A DNA stretch of 64,000 bases from Tubulanus polymorphus (taxonomy: Eukaryota; Nemertea; Palaeonemertea; Tubulaniformes; Tubulanidae), in the NCBI RefSeq assembly GCF_964204645.1, contig NC_134029.1, positions 13,570,850 through 13,634,849 of the forward strand. The letters are read 5' to 3'. Numbering within the stretch: position 1 is the stretch's first letter; every line of letters begins with the position of its first letter. The notes under the pieces are model-generated. The model did no database searches. It was not told the DNA's origin and saw only the letters and a program-made list of their open reading frames with translations. Below, in pieces: positions 43,826 to 56,262 of this stretch. The translations under genes and the position numbers were made by a program.

Positions 43826-46356
43826 GTAACAAAATAAATTTTGTTCTTGATATACATTTATATCAGAGTTTGAGGAATACTTTTAAGTTACGTGTTTTGT
43901 GAATCTATGACTATGAATGTTCAAATCAATCTGCGATGATTTATTTCAAAATCCACGTTCTTATGTCAATTCGAAATACAAAATACAAAAAAGAGTAGCC
44001 ATGAATTTTTTCTTTCACATCGACTTTTCTTTCACAATTTTCTAGTTAGATATTATTCTGGGCATCTTTGATTAATCTCCCTTTTCAAATGAATTACGCG
44101 ATGTTACATAGAAAAATATATTCTTATCGAGATCTACATAAAGTTAATTTGTGTGAATGGTGATTACATGTATCGGTTTGTCCATGGTCTCTAAAAACCA
44201 ACAAGAGGCCCATGGGCCTTAAAGCATTGGTAGATTATACAGTGGAAAGGTATTAAGTGGTCATTATGTTTTATATCTGCCGGCAAATGCTCTATGTCGA
44301 TGTTGATTGGGAGGACCACAGACTTAAAGGTCAATTTGTCTACTGTACGATCTTTATTCATGCTGAAAATAAATGTTTTTTCTGCTGAACGATTTAGCCT
44401 CGGCTATTTGTATTGTTAAACCTCATTAATGCGATTCTGTTTAAAAGACGAAACTAGTATATTCTGATGTTTTCCATCATGTCCCAGCCAAGATATATAT
44501 ATCAATCAAGATTTTGATACAAAAACCCATTTTTCGCATGAACTGTTAGGCCCTACTGAATAATGACAACAAAAGTAGAACGATTTTTCGGAATGCAATT
44601 GCAAGATCCTCTGATGCATGCGTAGATCAACCGGTCAAACGTACACATGCAAAAAGTCGCACAGAAGAGAGCAATGCCGGCGAACCGATGGAATTTTACA
44701 ATAAACCGTCAGTCAACTGTTTGATGACACAACATCGATGTTCTCGGCTTGCTTAACAATGATATTTTCCTACAATAAACAACTCTGGTAAAATTGAATA
44801 AAATGATCTATCTTTATTGGTTATATCGCATCATGGTGGTAGCCTACCATTCGAGTTTAAGTGGAACTGCAGTGAAAAATTTTTTGTTTCGATATGTGTT
44901 AGAAACCTTTATAAATACATTTTCAAAACAGCAGAAAAACATTTCATCTAATACTTTATCCAAAAAAGAACGTTTTGTAGAGTGCCTGGCTGCCGCCATT
45001 TTCTCTACGTAGCAGACTCTTTTCTCTCGGCTGTGACGTATTTCGGCCCACTGCAATATGTGTTACTGCTGCTATTCAAAGTGTTTTCACCAATAATAGT
45101 TCTAAAGTGCAGCATAATGCCACATCAGCAATTATTTGGATATGTTTCACACAGTGAGTGGATAAATAAAAGTAAAGACCCCACTGGCAGCCCAGCAGGA
45201 GTATTTTAATCGCAATTTTCAACTGAGATCTTCGATGAGTTTCGATCTATTTGTGTACACACTGGAGTGTGTGATGGGCCGGGATACGTCATCAATGTTT
45301 ACATGCCTCACTTTTGAATTCATATATGGCGGCTCTCATCTGCCCTAAATTCTGCTGATAACAGTATTAAAATCGTTGTATAAAAGTTAGGAAGAATTGG
45401 AAATTACAACTAGCATTATGCTAAACAACAAGAGAAGAAATGAATGGCCAATCATAATTTTTTGACTGCAGTTCCCGTTAAACCGTTTGATGTTTCATGT
45501 CATCATGAAATGGTTTTAACTTTAGTCACGGCATTCCCGCACGATCACATAACTTACCTATACAGGTTTCAGTCATGAGTAGGCCTGCCGTTCCACTGCT
45601 CTAGAAATACGTATTCTGACGCTGAGAATTAATCCCATGGCTTCTTATAGTCGGAATAACAGTAATACTCAAACACTATAATATTTGTAAATCGGAGGTA
45701 CATAATTTATGTTTTCCCATTCAAAAGAGGCCGTTCCCCATTCTCTGCTGCCAATGTCAATGCGTACATATCACCACGCGATTGTTTTACCCGCTCCCAT
45801 CTACCAGATAACTAATGAGAAAAATGCGATAGAATAACTTTTTGGACCATCAAATCAGAAATCTGGCGACGCTATGTTGTGGGGAATAATTACAATATTA
45901 TTTTGAGTGTTTCTAATGTTTTACGTGAATGGAGTGACAATTTGAAATTACTATGAACATGAGAAGACTAGAGTCGGCGCTATTTTTCGTAACTTCTATT
46001 TTCGATCCATTTTGCCAGCATTGGCATGACGTCATAGACGTCAACCAATTCTAAAAAATTGTCTTAAAGGTCCATGGTTTGCACTACCACGGCACAATAG
46101 TCTGATTCCAGTTCAATAATAACGTTTTTCAAACTTGTTTTCCATCACACAATATCATTGTATCCCCTGGAAAGTTCTGCGCTTATCAGCCCAGCAATTA
46201 CAGATCTTTAATTCACTGCATTATGTAAGCAGAAATGTCTTATATACTGAGTGTCTTTAACTATTACTTTTCAGAAGTTGGAATGGCGGCAAAAAGCCAT
46301 GACAAAACATTCAATGGGAGGAAAATAAGAGGAAAACAGTGGTCGATGTTTTAACA
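43826..46356. other. No gene recognised
   Basis: Several ATGGCGGC-type words (YY1-like, near 45002 on -, 45327 and 46283 on +) suggest promoter-proximal sequence, but no exon structure could be supported. Confidence 0.35.
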
Positions 46357-47454
46357 CTAGACTTCATGTCCGACTAGGATAAAAGTTACATTTTCGTGGG
46401 AGTCGAGCATACTGTTTAGGCGCATCAAGGAACTCTCTCCGTTTTCAGTGAAGCTTCTAGTTGAGCCAACCACAATGGAAGGAATCACATGCAATGGAAT
46501 CCATAAAAACATTCTGGAGTGGGAATGCAAGGCCTGGAGGACATAACTCATGCTACAAGTATCGGACCAATTCTCACACAAATCTACCAGCGTTCTTTGG
46601 ATACCGGTAAACTGCCAGACGCCTGGCGTTAAGCCAATGTCACATGTGTCTTTGGGACCGCCACCCACCGGAGAAATACCGCCCAATATCATTAACATCA
46701 GTTCGCTGCAAACTACTAGAGCACATAGTATGCTGACATATGCTGTGTCACTTTAATTACCACAACAACCTATCACCACTTAACCACGGCATTAAGGCAG
46801 GATATTCGTGCGAAACCCAGCTTATCACAATGGCACACGACTTCTTCAAGCATCACAACTTTCGAAAACTAGTAGATGCCGTGGTCTTGGACTTAATTAG
46901 TAAAGCGTTTGATACTGTGCCCCACCAGGGATACTGTTTAAGCTTGAAAAGTACGGTATCTGTGGCTAGATTCATCAATGGATTAAGACATTCCTCACAG
47001 AACGAACCATGCGAGTAGTACTACTCATGTACAGAGTGTGGCGGAAGGACAACTCACTGCCCTACCGCCAGACCAGTTCTTAAGACAGTTAGTATGCTGA
47101 CATATGCTGTGTCACTTTAATTACCACAACAACCTATCACCACTTAACCACGGCATTAAGGCAAGATATTCGTGCGAAACCCAGCTTATCACAATGGCAC
47201 ACGACTTCTTCAAGCATCACAACTCTCGAAAACTAGTAGATGCCGTGGTCTTGGACTTAATTAGTAAAGCGTTTGATACTGTGCCCCACCAGGGATACTG
47301 TTTAAGCTCGAAAAGTACAGTATCTGTGGCTAGATTCATCAATGGATTAAGACATTCTTCACAGAACGAACCATGCGAGTAGTACTACTCATGTACAGAG
47401 TGTGGCGGAAGGACAACTCACTGCCCTACCGCCAGACCAGTTCTTAAGACAGTT
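46357..47454 (+). mobile_element. LINE reverse transcriptase fragment, decayed and partly duplicated
   Basis: Broken frames contain IKELSPFSV, then ILTQIYQRSLDTGKLPDAW, a LINE-type RT finger segment, and NHGIKAGYSCETQLITMAHD, FRKLVDAVVLDLISKAFDTV with PH (RT motif A, 'DlsKAFDtvpH'). The 5' and 3' parts of the RT are missing and many stops separate the pieces. The pattern fits a different LINE lineage from the element at 39.7 kb, CR1/RTE-like by feel. Confidence 0.75.
46728..47454 (+). repeat. Near-identical 364-bp tandem duplication
   Basis: 46728-47091 and 47092-47454 differ at about five positions (for example GCAGG/GCAAG, TTTCG/TCTCG, AGCTTG/AGCTCG). Both start GTATGCTGACATATGCTGTG and end CCAGTTCTTAAGACAGTT. 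Confidence 0.95.
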
Positions 47455-47514
47455 CGTAGAAGCCGCCCCACGATTCGCACAAGAAACTTGAATAAGGACT
47501 GCCAAACTGTTCTA

Positions 47515-48060
47515 CAAGTGTCTTGTAAAAGGCTACTAACAATACATTGCAACCACGATTCTATAGCCAATGGTAGAGCAGCTAGGGGCAAAAATCGTTG
47601 TTTTCACGGTCCCCTGGTGGCAGTTGTATGAACTAATTTTGCAGGTTGGCATATTTCACACATGTCAATGTACTAATACCAAGTTTTGTGATTTTCATAA
47701 TAAACAGACAGAAAAACGATTGCTGAAATGAGTTTTCAAAATTTAGGCCCCCTAGTGGTTAAAAGTACGGAACTAATTATCCGGGGGATTCGTTGTATTT
47801 AGTAACAATTAGTATGTGTATTTTTATAGAAATCCATTTATACGATATGTTCAACATAGATGAAAATGTGTTATCCAGGATGTTGTAGGTGGCGCTACTT
47901 GAGAACCGTATGAGTTTCACAGTTATATCACACATCAATACAATCGTCTTGTAAAGGGCTACTGATCACACACTGCAACCTTGATTCTATCTCCAACGGT
48001 TAGGGAGCTAGGAGCAAAAATCTCATAAAAAAAATCTGGGGTCCCATTTTCGAGCCAAAA
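47515..48060. repeat. Direct repeat about 430 bp apart, with CTCF-like cores
   Basis: GTCTTGTAAAAGGCTACTAA...GGGGCAAAAATC (about 47519) recurs as GTCTTGTAAAGGGCTACTGA...GGAGCAAAAATC (about 47949). CCCCTGGTGGCAG lies near 47611 and CCCCCTAGTGG near 47748. Confidence 0.65.
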
Positions 48061-48660
48061 CGGTTAATCGCAGATAGGGCGTGCCATTGACTATTTTAAC
48101 CTCCGGGCTGTCATGAACAACTTTCGCGCTCGCTCGAAGTTAAAAACCAAAAGACAAAAATTTTTCTCACAGCACTTTTTCGATGTCAGCCTAATTTTTT
48201 TCTGTGACTCTCTTCTACAAAACTTTTTTGCAGAAAAATGAAAAACAGAAAACTGTATCGGATTGAAAATTGAAACAATATCTTGCCTCCATGTTTCCTC
48301 TCCCAAAAAATTTCCAACCCCAGAATTGTTTTAACATAGTGTTATTTAGTTGCAAAAGACCAACTGTGACTGTATTTGGAAACCAACAAACCAAACGCTT
48401 TTACAGTATGGAGTTGTCTAGGTAGAAGCCTTAAGAACAATTTCTATACTATAACCAGATCTTCATGCCATCTACATTGGACGATTACAATCTTTGTTCT
48501 TCTTAGTTATTTCTCTGGGTATCTTCATCTACCATACTGATCTAATTCACCTTACAAACTTTATGTGATGTATAATCTATATCATTGTGCAAATCTTCTT
48601 ATGTATTAATATAATCAAAACAAAATGTATTCATTGACTACATCAAAGAATTTCAAAACT
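48061..48660. other. No gene recognised; 3' of the RECQL5-like gene
   Basis: No motif-bearing frame. The polyadenylation signal of the - strand gene (AATAAA on the - strand at about 48671-48676) lies just above this interval. Confidence 0.4.
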
Positions 48661-48700
48661 TTCCAAGAAGTTTATTTTTGATTTAAGTTACTTAAAACAC

Positions 48701-51700
48701 CTAAATCTTATGCAATAATAGATTCGTAAGAAATTTGCTCAAAAACGCTGATGATATTCCGGCAGCAGTCATTACCTTGGAAGAAAATTTCTTTTCCTTA
48801 TAATATGGAGTGAGGTATTTCACAACATGATCTGCAATGAATTTGTGACCATTTGGACGAGGTTCCAGATATCGATCTTTCTTTTTAGCCTTCACATCGT
48901 TGTCTGAGTCTAATTTTTGTTTCTTCTTTGGTGGTCCTACTGATTTCTGTTAGAAAAACATTGAAACAATTTCTGCAAATCATTAAGGCAATATAATAAC
49001 CAATAACCATTGCGAGGCTTACCAGGTCTTCATCTTTTAGAGGACTTGCACTAGTGTCAGGAATCAAATTGTCATCGGAAAAAGTAAGAACTGGCTCTTC
49101 CAGCTGTGTTTCGGATCTAAAACCATATCAATAAATTCATAGAGATCAAATTACCAACTATTATGAAAGATCAAAGAATTAGCGTATAAGAGTTGAGTGT
49201 TGAGATGTTCACGTAATTTTGAAATCAGCAATTTCATGTGATAGAGAAAACTTCGTTTGGCTTAAGAAAAGAAAGAAATGTGATAGGCTGTAATTTCAGT
49301 TTCACATACTTTCCTACTTTGTTGAGTAAATTGTTTATATAGGTTATCAAAAACTCAGCAGCAGCTATCGGTCAGCAGGTCAATTACACTGGCTAACTGG
49401 ACAGTGATTGATGAACGAATGAACTAACTGCACTAACCACCTAAAGACCATGAACCAAAAGTAATTACCTCTCTTAATAGTAATAAACTTAGTACCGCAA
49501 TATCTCTATGAGACTTTATTTTATTTTTACGAATCGATGAACCAATGAATCGCTGAATTATAAGATAATCATCAGTTTTCTCCAACTAAACTCTTTTTCT
49601 CAAATTATCGTAAACCAACGTTACCAATACTTGAATTTAGAAGCGAATGCGGGCCAGAACCAACAAGGGTACCCCTTTAAGGTGCAGATATACAGGGAAT
49701 CCCTCTCATAGCGACAAACAAAATAATTTTCGATCTAAACGGCTACAGGACCCGAAGAAGTCGAATAAAATACTCTAAACCGTGTTAACTGTAGATAAAT
49801 GAAGAAATTCCACAATAGAATTTTGTATCATGAAACTTATTAAAGTTGAACCACAACGTTTCGGCTGCTGACTGACAGCCATCTGACTAAAAGCCCTTCT
49901 CACTAGGAATGCCTACATTCCACCTGATGATGGCTGTTAGTCAACAGTCAAAACGTTGCGGTTTCTCCTTAACTAATTTTATCATATTTAAAATTCTATT
50001 ACGGGATTTCTTCATTCATGACCCCAGGGATGATCACCACAGGCTGTTACCGTAATCCAAATGAAATCTTGAATACCAAACAAAGTTTCTTCTATTAAAT
50101 TCGATCAAATATGGGCTCTCTTAGAATTTTTAAAATCCACATGAATAAAGCATATTTGACAGGCTGAATCTAAGAACATGTCTATCGCACTTTTGAGCCT
50201 ACTTTTACTTAGTAGCCACTTGAGAACAATAAGCAATTAACGATATCGGCTACTTTTCCAGTAGTATACATTTCAAAACAGTCACTCTGAAATAGTATTC
50301 CTTTCAATTATGTTGGTTTTCTTTAGTGGCTGTTTCGAAGAGTCTACTATTGAAAAGTGACCATTTTGAAGTCACTTCCACTGCTAGTGTGCGCTATCGA
50401 AACCAGATGTTTCAAAATGGTCACTTTTCAATAGTAGACTCTTCGAAACAGCCACTATAGAAAACCAACCGAATTGAAAGGAATACTATTTCAGAGTGAC
50501 TGTTTTGAAATGTATACTACTGGAAAAGTAGCCGATATTGTTAATTGCTTATTGTTCTCAAGTGGCTACTAAGTAGAAGTAGACGTTTGGGCTCAAAAGT
50601 GCGATAGACATGTTCTTGGATTCAGCCTTTCATTTTGTTTAAAAAAAATCAATGATTTTGCGAAATTAGAATTCAGGGAAATTCGAACACTCCGAAATGC
50701 ACATCTTAATTTAAGATGCAAAGACATCCAAGCCCCCGTTGAAAATAAATCACCATTTCAATAATGAGAGGTTAGCCTGAATTCATGATTGTGCTTTTAA
50801 TCTAAGAATTTAAATCAAAAATAAATGCAGACCTATACTTGAAAATAGCTGCATTTGTTCAAATTGAATTCATGAAAAGAAGGAAATTTCGATTTATCTT
50901 AAAACTACATAACTATTGACAATTTGTAAACAAATTTAATTCCAATCTCGACTTTTATTGGTTAGAGTTGGGAATCGCTCATTACATTTCACATCCTCAA
51001 AGAGTATCTACAATATCTTCGGATCTTAACTGAGTCACTCTTAATGGAACTATACCCCAAACTATAGCGTGAGTAGAGTTTTCTGTATATTTATATTGTC
51101 ACGTATCACTGCAAATTTGAAGCATATGTTGCTACCGTGTATTCATAACAGGGAATCTGGCAAGCGATCTCAAAATGGTCACTTTTCAATAGTTGACTTT
51201 TAGAAACGATGTGTTTTGAGAGTAGCTGCTATGGTAGGAGTTACTATCAAAAAGTCACTGTTAACAGGCGGGTGGTTTTACAGTCATCTCTACTGCTAGT
51301 GTGCACTATCGAAACCAGATGTTTCAAAATGGTCACTTTTCAATAGTAGACTCTTCGAAACAGCTACTATAGAAAACCAACCGAATTGAAAGGAATACTA
51401 TTTCAGAGTCACTGTTTTGAAATGTATACTACTGGAAAAGTAGCTGATATCGTTAATTGCTTATTGTTCTCAAGAAGCTACTAAGTAAAAGTAGACGTTT
51501 TGGCTCATAAGTGCGATAGACATGTTCTTGGATTCAGCCTTTCAAATACCTATCTCAGGTATAAGACATCCCTTTCCAAAGAATACCCATCAGCAATTGC
51601 AATGAGAAATGGCAAACCAGTAGGAAGCTACAGGACTCAGAAATCGGGCCAAAATTGACATTTTTGGGGACTAAAAAGGTCATAGGATGGCCATCTTGAG

Positions 51701-54269
51701 TCCCATCGACCCAATTTTTGTTATGCTTATGGGCCCTGGGGGGATTCAAATATATTCGAAAGATCAAGGTTATTGATCAAAGGGTCTTCAAAATTTACCT
51801 CAAAAATGTATAAAAAGTGCTGATTTTGGCAAACAACAATGGCTGCCAGTCGGCAATCTTGATTCTGACAGGGCCAGTTTTTGGGCTGAAGATGTGTCTA
51901 GGGTAGATACATGTGTAACCAAAATATCAAGACATTACATTGAAGCGTCTTCAAAACTTCCCAAAATAACTGGATTCCGTCTGCTGACGGACATACGGAC
52001 GAAACGAAAAGTGAATGCAATAGCCCGCTGGGACTTAAGTCCCAAGTGGGCTAAAAATAAAAACATATACTGACTTTTTGTTCATATTGAAACTGAGCAG
52101 AGTTCTGAGCAGCTCCTATTTGCGCGGATCTCCTTATGATTAGAACTGAGCAGAATTCGAGCAGTGATTACCGAGCAGCTTGCTTTGCGCAGCGCTATAC
52201 AATTAACCCGAGCAGAATGCCTGAGCAGTATACCGAGCAGAACAATTGCTCGGTTGCGTAAGTTCCGAGCAGTCTTTTGAAAATGGGTATGTTTTATACT
52301 TGATGTGGAATTCAATACACCAGACATCAAAAATCTTTCTGAACTGACTACTTTTAAACCAAGGTTAGTTTCAGGGTCACTGGAAATAACAGACTTAGTT
52401 CAATGCAAATTAAAAACAGGGAAAAACGAAGTATGAAGGAGGAAATAGATAGATTAAGGTTGAACTTCAACGCAAAAACAAACAACAGTATTTTTTTCTG
52501 CAGTGTATAAAGCAGCCAACTTCCCCTCCTATCTATTAGGAACCATTTAGACATGGTAGCTACCCCTATTCATAATTTCAATTCCTTAAAGTTAACTGAA
52601 AAATGTTATCTCCTTTTTTATCTCCTTTTTGGTAGCCAAACTTTGCTCGACTTAAACACTAACACCAATTTCATCATTCACTCATCAAAATCAACCTGCG
52701 GAAATAGCGACTGTTTACACCTATCCCAATACCATGTGTTTTCAGCTTTCATTTCCCTCCTGCATTTCTCTGCCTCTTATTCTTTCTACTTCTTATGACA
52801 CCCTATCATTTATATTTTGTAACCTACTCATAATTGGTTATTCCTGCGTGGCAAGTATTATTTTACATCAGATTAATAACAAGATTTCATCTTGACAAAA
52901 ACAATAATACAAGGATCACTATGTCATACTTTAGCGAAGAGAAAAACAGCTACGTCAACAAAAATCACTGATGTCACATTTGTTAAGTGACGTAAATTTT
53001 ATATCAGCCAAACTATGGGGTTTTAATTGGTTCAGGATGGGACAGAGATTTGATATCAAAAGTGCATCAATCCCTTAGAGTGGTGGGTCAGAAAACACAG
53101 TGACAGCTGTATTATCAAATTGAAGAGAAATTCAGATTATTCATACATGTGTTATTTTTGGTGCTATTAGTATGTGAGCAACTACTTACACTCCAGCCAT
53201 CTTTTCAAAGAAATATGTTATCTTAGGGATTATTCTCTGTTGAACCTCATATTTGTAGTTTGTCTGTTGCACTTCTTTCTCTAATTCTTCTAAACGTTTT
53301 GACCGGTCCATCTGTGGTGGAATCAGTGTGCCATCTTTATGCATTGTTGATGGCAAAGTAAAATCCGAAAGTGAATGAGATGCCGGGGAACGACTTCTAC
53401 TTGCCGCATTATCAGATAGATCTGAATTTGCCACTGCCATGGAGTTTCCACCAGAATCGAAAAAATACTGAAGTTTTGAAACTGTTTGCGAGAAATGTTT
53501 TGTTGTATGATTATCAGTTAAAATTCGTTCAGTGAAACTATCACCAACACTACATGCAGTATCAATAACATTAAGTGCTGAAGGTTGCGGAGCCATCAAA
53601 CACTCAGTATCATTTATGCCCTGAGAAATATCAAGGGAAGTCGATGAAGCTGAATGACTCCAACTGCTGATCTCAGCTTCTGGTGATCCATTTTGTCTGC
53701 ACGATTTATTTATTTCATTGTTAGTTCCAACCACGTAAGGAGAATTTTCGGAATGTTTATCCAATGAAGGTGACAATTTTTCAGCAGTCAAAACTATGGC
53801 CCTATCCGTTTTAGTACTGAATATTGACTCTTGAACTGGTCTTTGCACGAGTGAGTTATGCAATTCACATGATGCAGTAAATTTCTTTATCTCAGCCACC
53901 TTCTTGACAATGTTATTCCGATATAAAGCCAGTATACAATTCGATCTGAATATTTCATACTCAAGTTCAATTCCACAACAATGCGGCTCATAATCCACAG
54001 ACTCCATGCGAGCAGTGTTGGCGCCATGATAGGCCGTGAAATTGTTTTTCAGCTCGCGTTCAATCATTTGCAAATAACAAACTCGTTGCTACAAAAGACA
54101 TTAAATACTCCCAAGATTAAAATGAATTTCTTTCCTCAGTGACTAATTCTTCAGATAAGGTACACACCCGAAATGATAATCCAGGAATATTCTTACTAGC
54201 TGCTAGTTTGAGAGGACAGTCATCAGGTGGAACTTCATTCTCACTGTCAAGGTTACTCACATGATCACT
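48701..54269 (-). CDS. RECQL5-like protein, C-terminal half (four exons)
   Basis: Exons on the - strand with consistent phase: 54269-54168, 54088-53190, 49116-49023, 48946-48701, stop at 48703-48701, AATAAA about 25 bases later. The first exon holds VPPDDCPLKLAASKNIPGLS. The second starts QRVCYLQMIERELKNNFTAY and has HCCGIELEYEIFRSNCILAL, corresponding to the KIX/RNA polymerase II-interacting region of RECQL5. A long Ser-rich disordered stretch and a terminal coiled coil (RLEELEKEVQQTNYKYEVQQ) follow. The last exon carries a nuclear localisation-type PPKKKQKLD and FIADHVVKYLTPYYKEKKFS, the start of an SRI-like domain, here only about 45 residues. In animals RECQL5 binds RNA polymerase II and RAD51 and restrains transcription-linked recombination. 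No helicase motif was found in the window; see the exon at 56898-57041. Confidence 0.72.
49800..50015. repeat. Foldback with two hammerhead-ribozyme-like motifs (intron)
   Basis: 49800-49887 is an imperfect reverse complement of about 49922-50015 (both ends GAAGAAATTCC-like, both with AACGTTTCGG/CAAAACGTTGCGG). The right arm reads CTGATGA (49924-49930), a 7-bp stem with AGTC loop, then AAAAC. On the opposite strand the left arm has the stem followed by intact GAAAC (49862-49858) but a damaged CTGATGA. The order CTGATGA, stem II, GAAAC is that of hammerhead ribozymes, which are known from Penelope-like elements. Confidence 0.55.
50161..50628. repeat. Foldback element, two arms of about 210 bp
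   Basis: Left arm 50161-50370 (AGGCTGAATCTAAGAACATG ...) and right arm 50411-50628 (... CATGTTCTTGGATTCAGCCT) are close inverted copies around a 40-bp loop. It lies in the long intron of the RECQL5-like gene. Confidence 0.9.
51291..51540. repeat. Second, one-armed copy of the 50.2-kb foldback
   Basis: Repeats the loop and right arm of the foldback (TACTGCTAGTGTGCACTATC, AATAGTAGACTCTTCGAAAC, CATGTTCTTGGATTCAGCCT) with a few changes. A shorter related piece is at 51170-51250. Confidence 0.9.
51780..52057 (-). repeat. R1 repeat copy in the RECQL5-like intron
   Basis: Best-preserved R1 copy. On the - strand it reads TTTTTAGCCCACTTGGGACT, TTCACTTTTCGTTTCGTCCG, CCAGTTATTTTGGGAAGTTT and CCCTAGACACATCTTC. 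Confidence 0.8.
52093..52275. repeat. Cluster of nine GAGCAG words
   Basis: GAGCAG occurs nine times in about 180 bp, often as CCGAGCAG, at irregular spacing. One pair forms a small hairpin (ACCGAGCAG ... TTGCTCGGT). Confidence 0.7.
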
Positions 54270-54544
54270 CTGTAACATAATAGCACATAATACAACACAA
54301 GTTCATATCTAAACTTGATATCTTGCATCATCTGATCTTTGATTAGAGATCTGATCTACCCTATATTCGGGCCAATTAGGGGCTGGCAGTTTTTGAGCTG
54401 GAAATACATGGATTTCTTAAAGCTTCACCAATTAAGCCGAGGCCCTTTATTTATAAATTAGTTTGGGTTGATTGACGATGTGTAAGAGGTTGATAAACAC
54501 AAGCACAATGGTGATGAATCCTTGGTGGAGAGTTTAAATAATTG

Positions 54545-54790
54545 AAAATAAACTAGGGGTCCAGGCATACCATGCGCACTGGGGAAGTAGTTTCATATGC
54601 TCAACAATCTAACAATTTCAACATTCAACGCTCACTGGTGACCATATACAAGAACCAATGACCTTGAAATTCACTACAATCATAGAACATGTCACAAGCT
54701 ACAATTTCGCAATCGTGATAACAAAATATGCCCAAAAAAGTACCAATATAATATGGAAATACTACTATTCAATGCTCCCTGATGACCACA
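54545..54790 (-). repeat. R2 repeat copy split by a LINE
   Basis: Matches 63825-64000 (AGGGGTCCAG, CACTGGGGAAGTAGTTTCA, ACCAATGACCTTGAAATTCA). The family continues beyond the LINE at about 56262-56293 (CCTTGAAACCCACCACAATC). Confidence 0.75.
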
Positions 54791-54794
54791 TGGA

Positions 54795-56262
54795 ATAAAC
54801 AATAATAATAATAATAATTTATTGAGCCTAAAATCCATATAAAATATGCTCATTGGCTTTACAATATAAAAACACAATTTAAACACAAAGATAAAAAAAA
54901 CAATTTACATCATTAGTTAAAAGCTTTAGTGAACAAATGGGTTTTAAGTTGCAATTTAAAAACATCAGTAGAAGGACTAGATTTAATCGCATCTGGTAAG
55001 GAGTTCCAAAGTAGTGGGGCGGAGTAAGAAAAGGGCCTGTGACCCGCAGAGACTAGATTGACACGAAGGATGACTAGAAGTGATTGACTGTTTGATCTTA
55101 ACACTCTAGAGGATGCCTTGTATTGCACTAATGATTTCAAATATTGTGGGGCCTGACCATTCAAGGATTTATAAGTAAGAATCAAGATCTTAAATTGGAT
55201 GCGGTATTTGATTGGAAGCCAATGCAGATCGTATAGAATTGGTGTTATGTGACAAAATTTTGAGTTTCGAGTCAGGATCCGGGCAGTAGAATTTTGAACT
55301 CGTTGTAATTTATCTATGTAATGTTGTCAGGGAGGCCAAAGAGTAAAGAGTTGCAATAGTCAAGGCGAGTTGTCACGAAAGCGTGAATAAGGCGTTCAGT
55401 AATTCCTTGATTCAAAAACTGTCTGATCTTACTAATGTTTCTAAGGTGATAGAAAGCTACAGAGCAAAAGTGGTTTACATGTTTTACCATGGACATGTTC
55501 TGATCAAAAATGACGCCGAGATTACGTAAGGAGTGAGATGAAGTAATTATAGCATCATCAAGATTGAGATCAATGTGCGAAGCTTAGTAAGCTGTGATGG
55601 AGAGCCAATTAGGGAGAACTCAGTTTTGTCACCGTTTGCCTGAAGAAAGTTTAAATCCATCCAATGTTTAAGTTCAGTATAGCAAAGTTGGAGTGTATTT
55701 TTGGACACCAATTCGTTAACTTTTGGTTTTATCCTGATATACAACTGTGAATCATCTGCATAAAAATGAAAATCTAAATTGAATTTCCTTATGATATCGC
55801 CAATAGGAAGAACGTAAATGGTGTACAGCAGGGGACCTAAAACAGACCCCTGCGGTACACCAAATTTGAGTAAAATGGTTCAGACTTAGAGTCACCTATA
55901 CAAACAGTTTGATAGCGATCAGTAATGTAAGATTCTAACCATTGGTAGCAAGTACCTAACAGACCAATTCGGTGTTTAACACGAGGATCATGGTCAATAG
56001 TGTCAAAGGCGCTCAAATCGAGCATAACCAGCCCAACAACCATACCCTGTTCAATTGACATCAAAATATCATTCTGAACACGTACAAGAGCAGTCTCTGT
56101 ACTACAACCTGACTTATAAGCCGACTGGTAAACCTCATGTAAACCATTATTTTGAAGATGTTGATTAAGCTGATAAGCTACTACTCGCTCCATCACTATT
56201 GATATGAAATGCAGATTAGACACTGGTCGGTAATTCTTGGGACACTCAACATCACAACAATG
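54795..56262 (-). mobile_element. LINE, 5'-truncated, with reverse transcriptase (CR1/L2-like)
   Basis: Read on the - strand: CPKNYRPVSNLHFISIVMER, a segment with STETALVRVQNDI, then VVGLVMLDLSAFDTIDH (motif A, one residue short of the usual 'DLSAAFD'), a frame break at about 55840, [37 protein letters not shown] with CNSLLFGLP, and a C-terminal segment with LLWNSLPDAIKSSPSTDVFK. The polymerase box itself falls in a damaged stretch. The 3' end is an (ATT)n-type microsatellite (AATAATAATAATAATAATTT near 54798), as in CR1/L2-type LINEs. It is inserted in an R2 repeat and is inactive. Confidence 0.85.

Noticed and set aside
44844-45056. - strand frame with a good ATGGCGGC start (MAAARHSTK...)
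   Set aside because: The start context is attractive, but no strong donor follows and the reading beyond 30 codons loses coding character.
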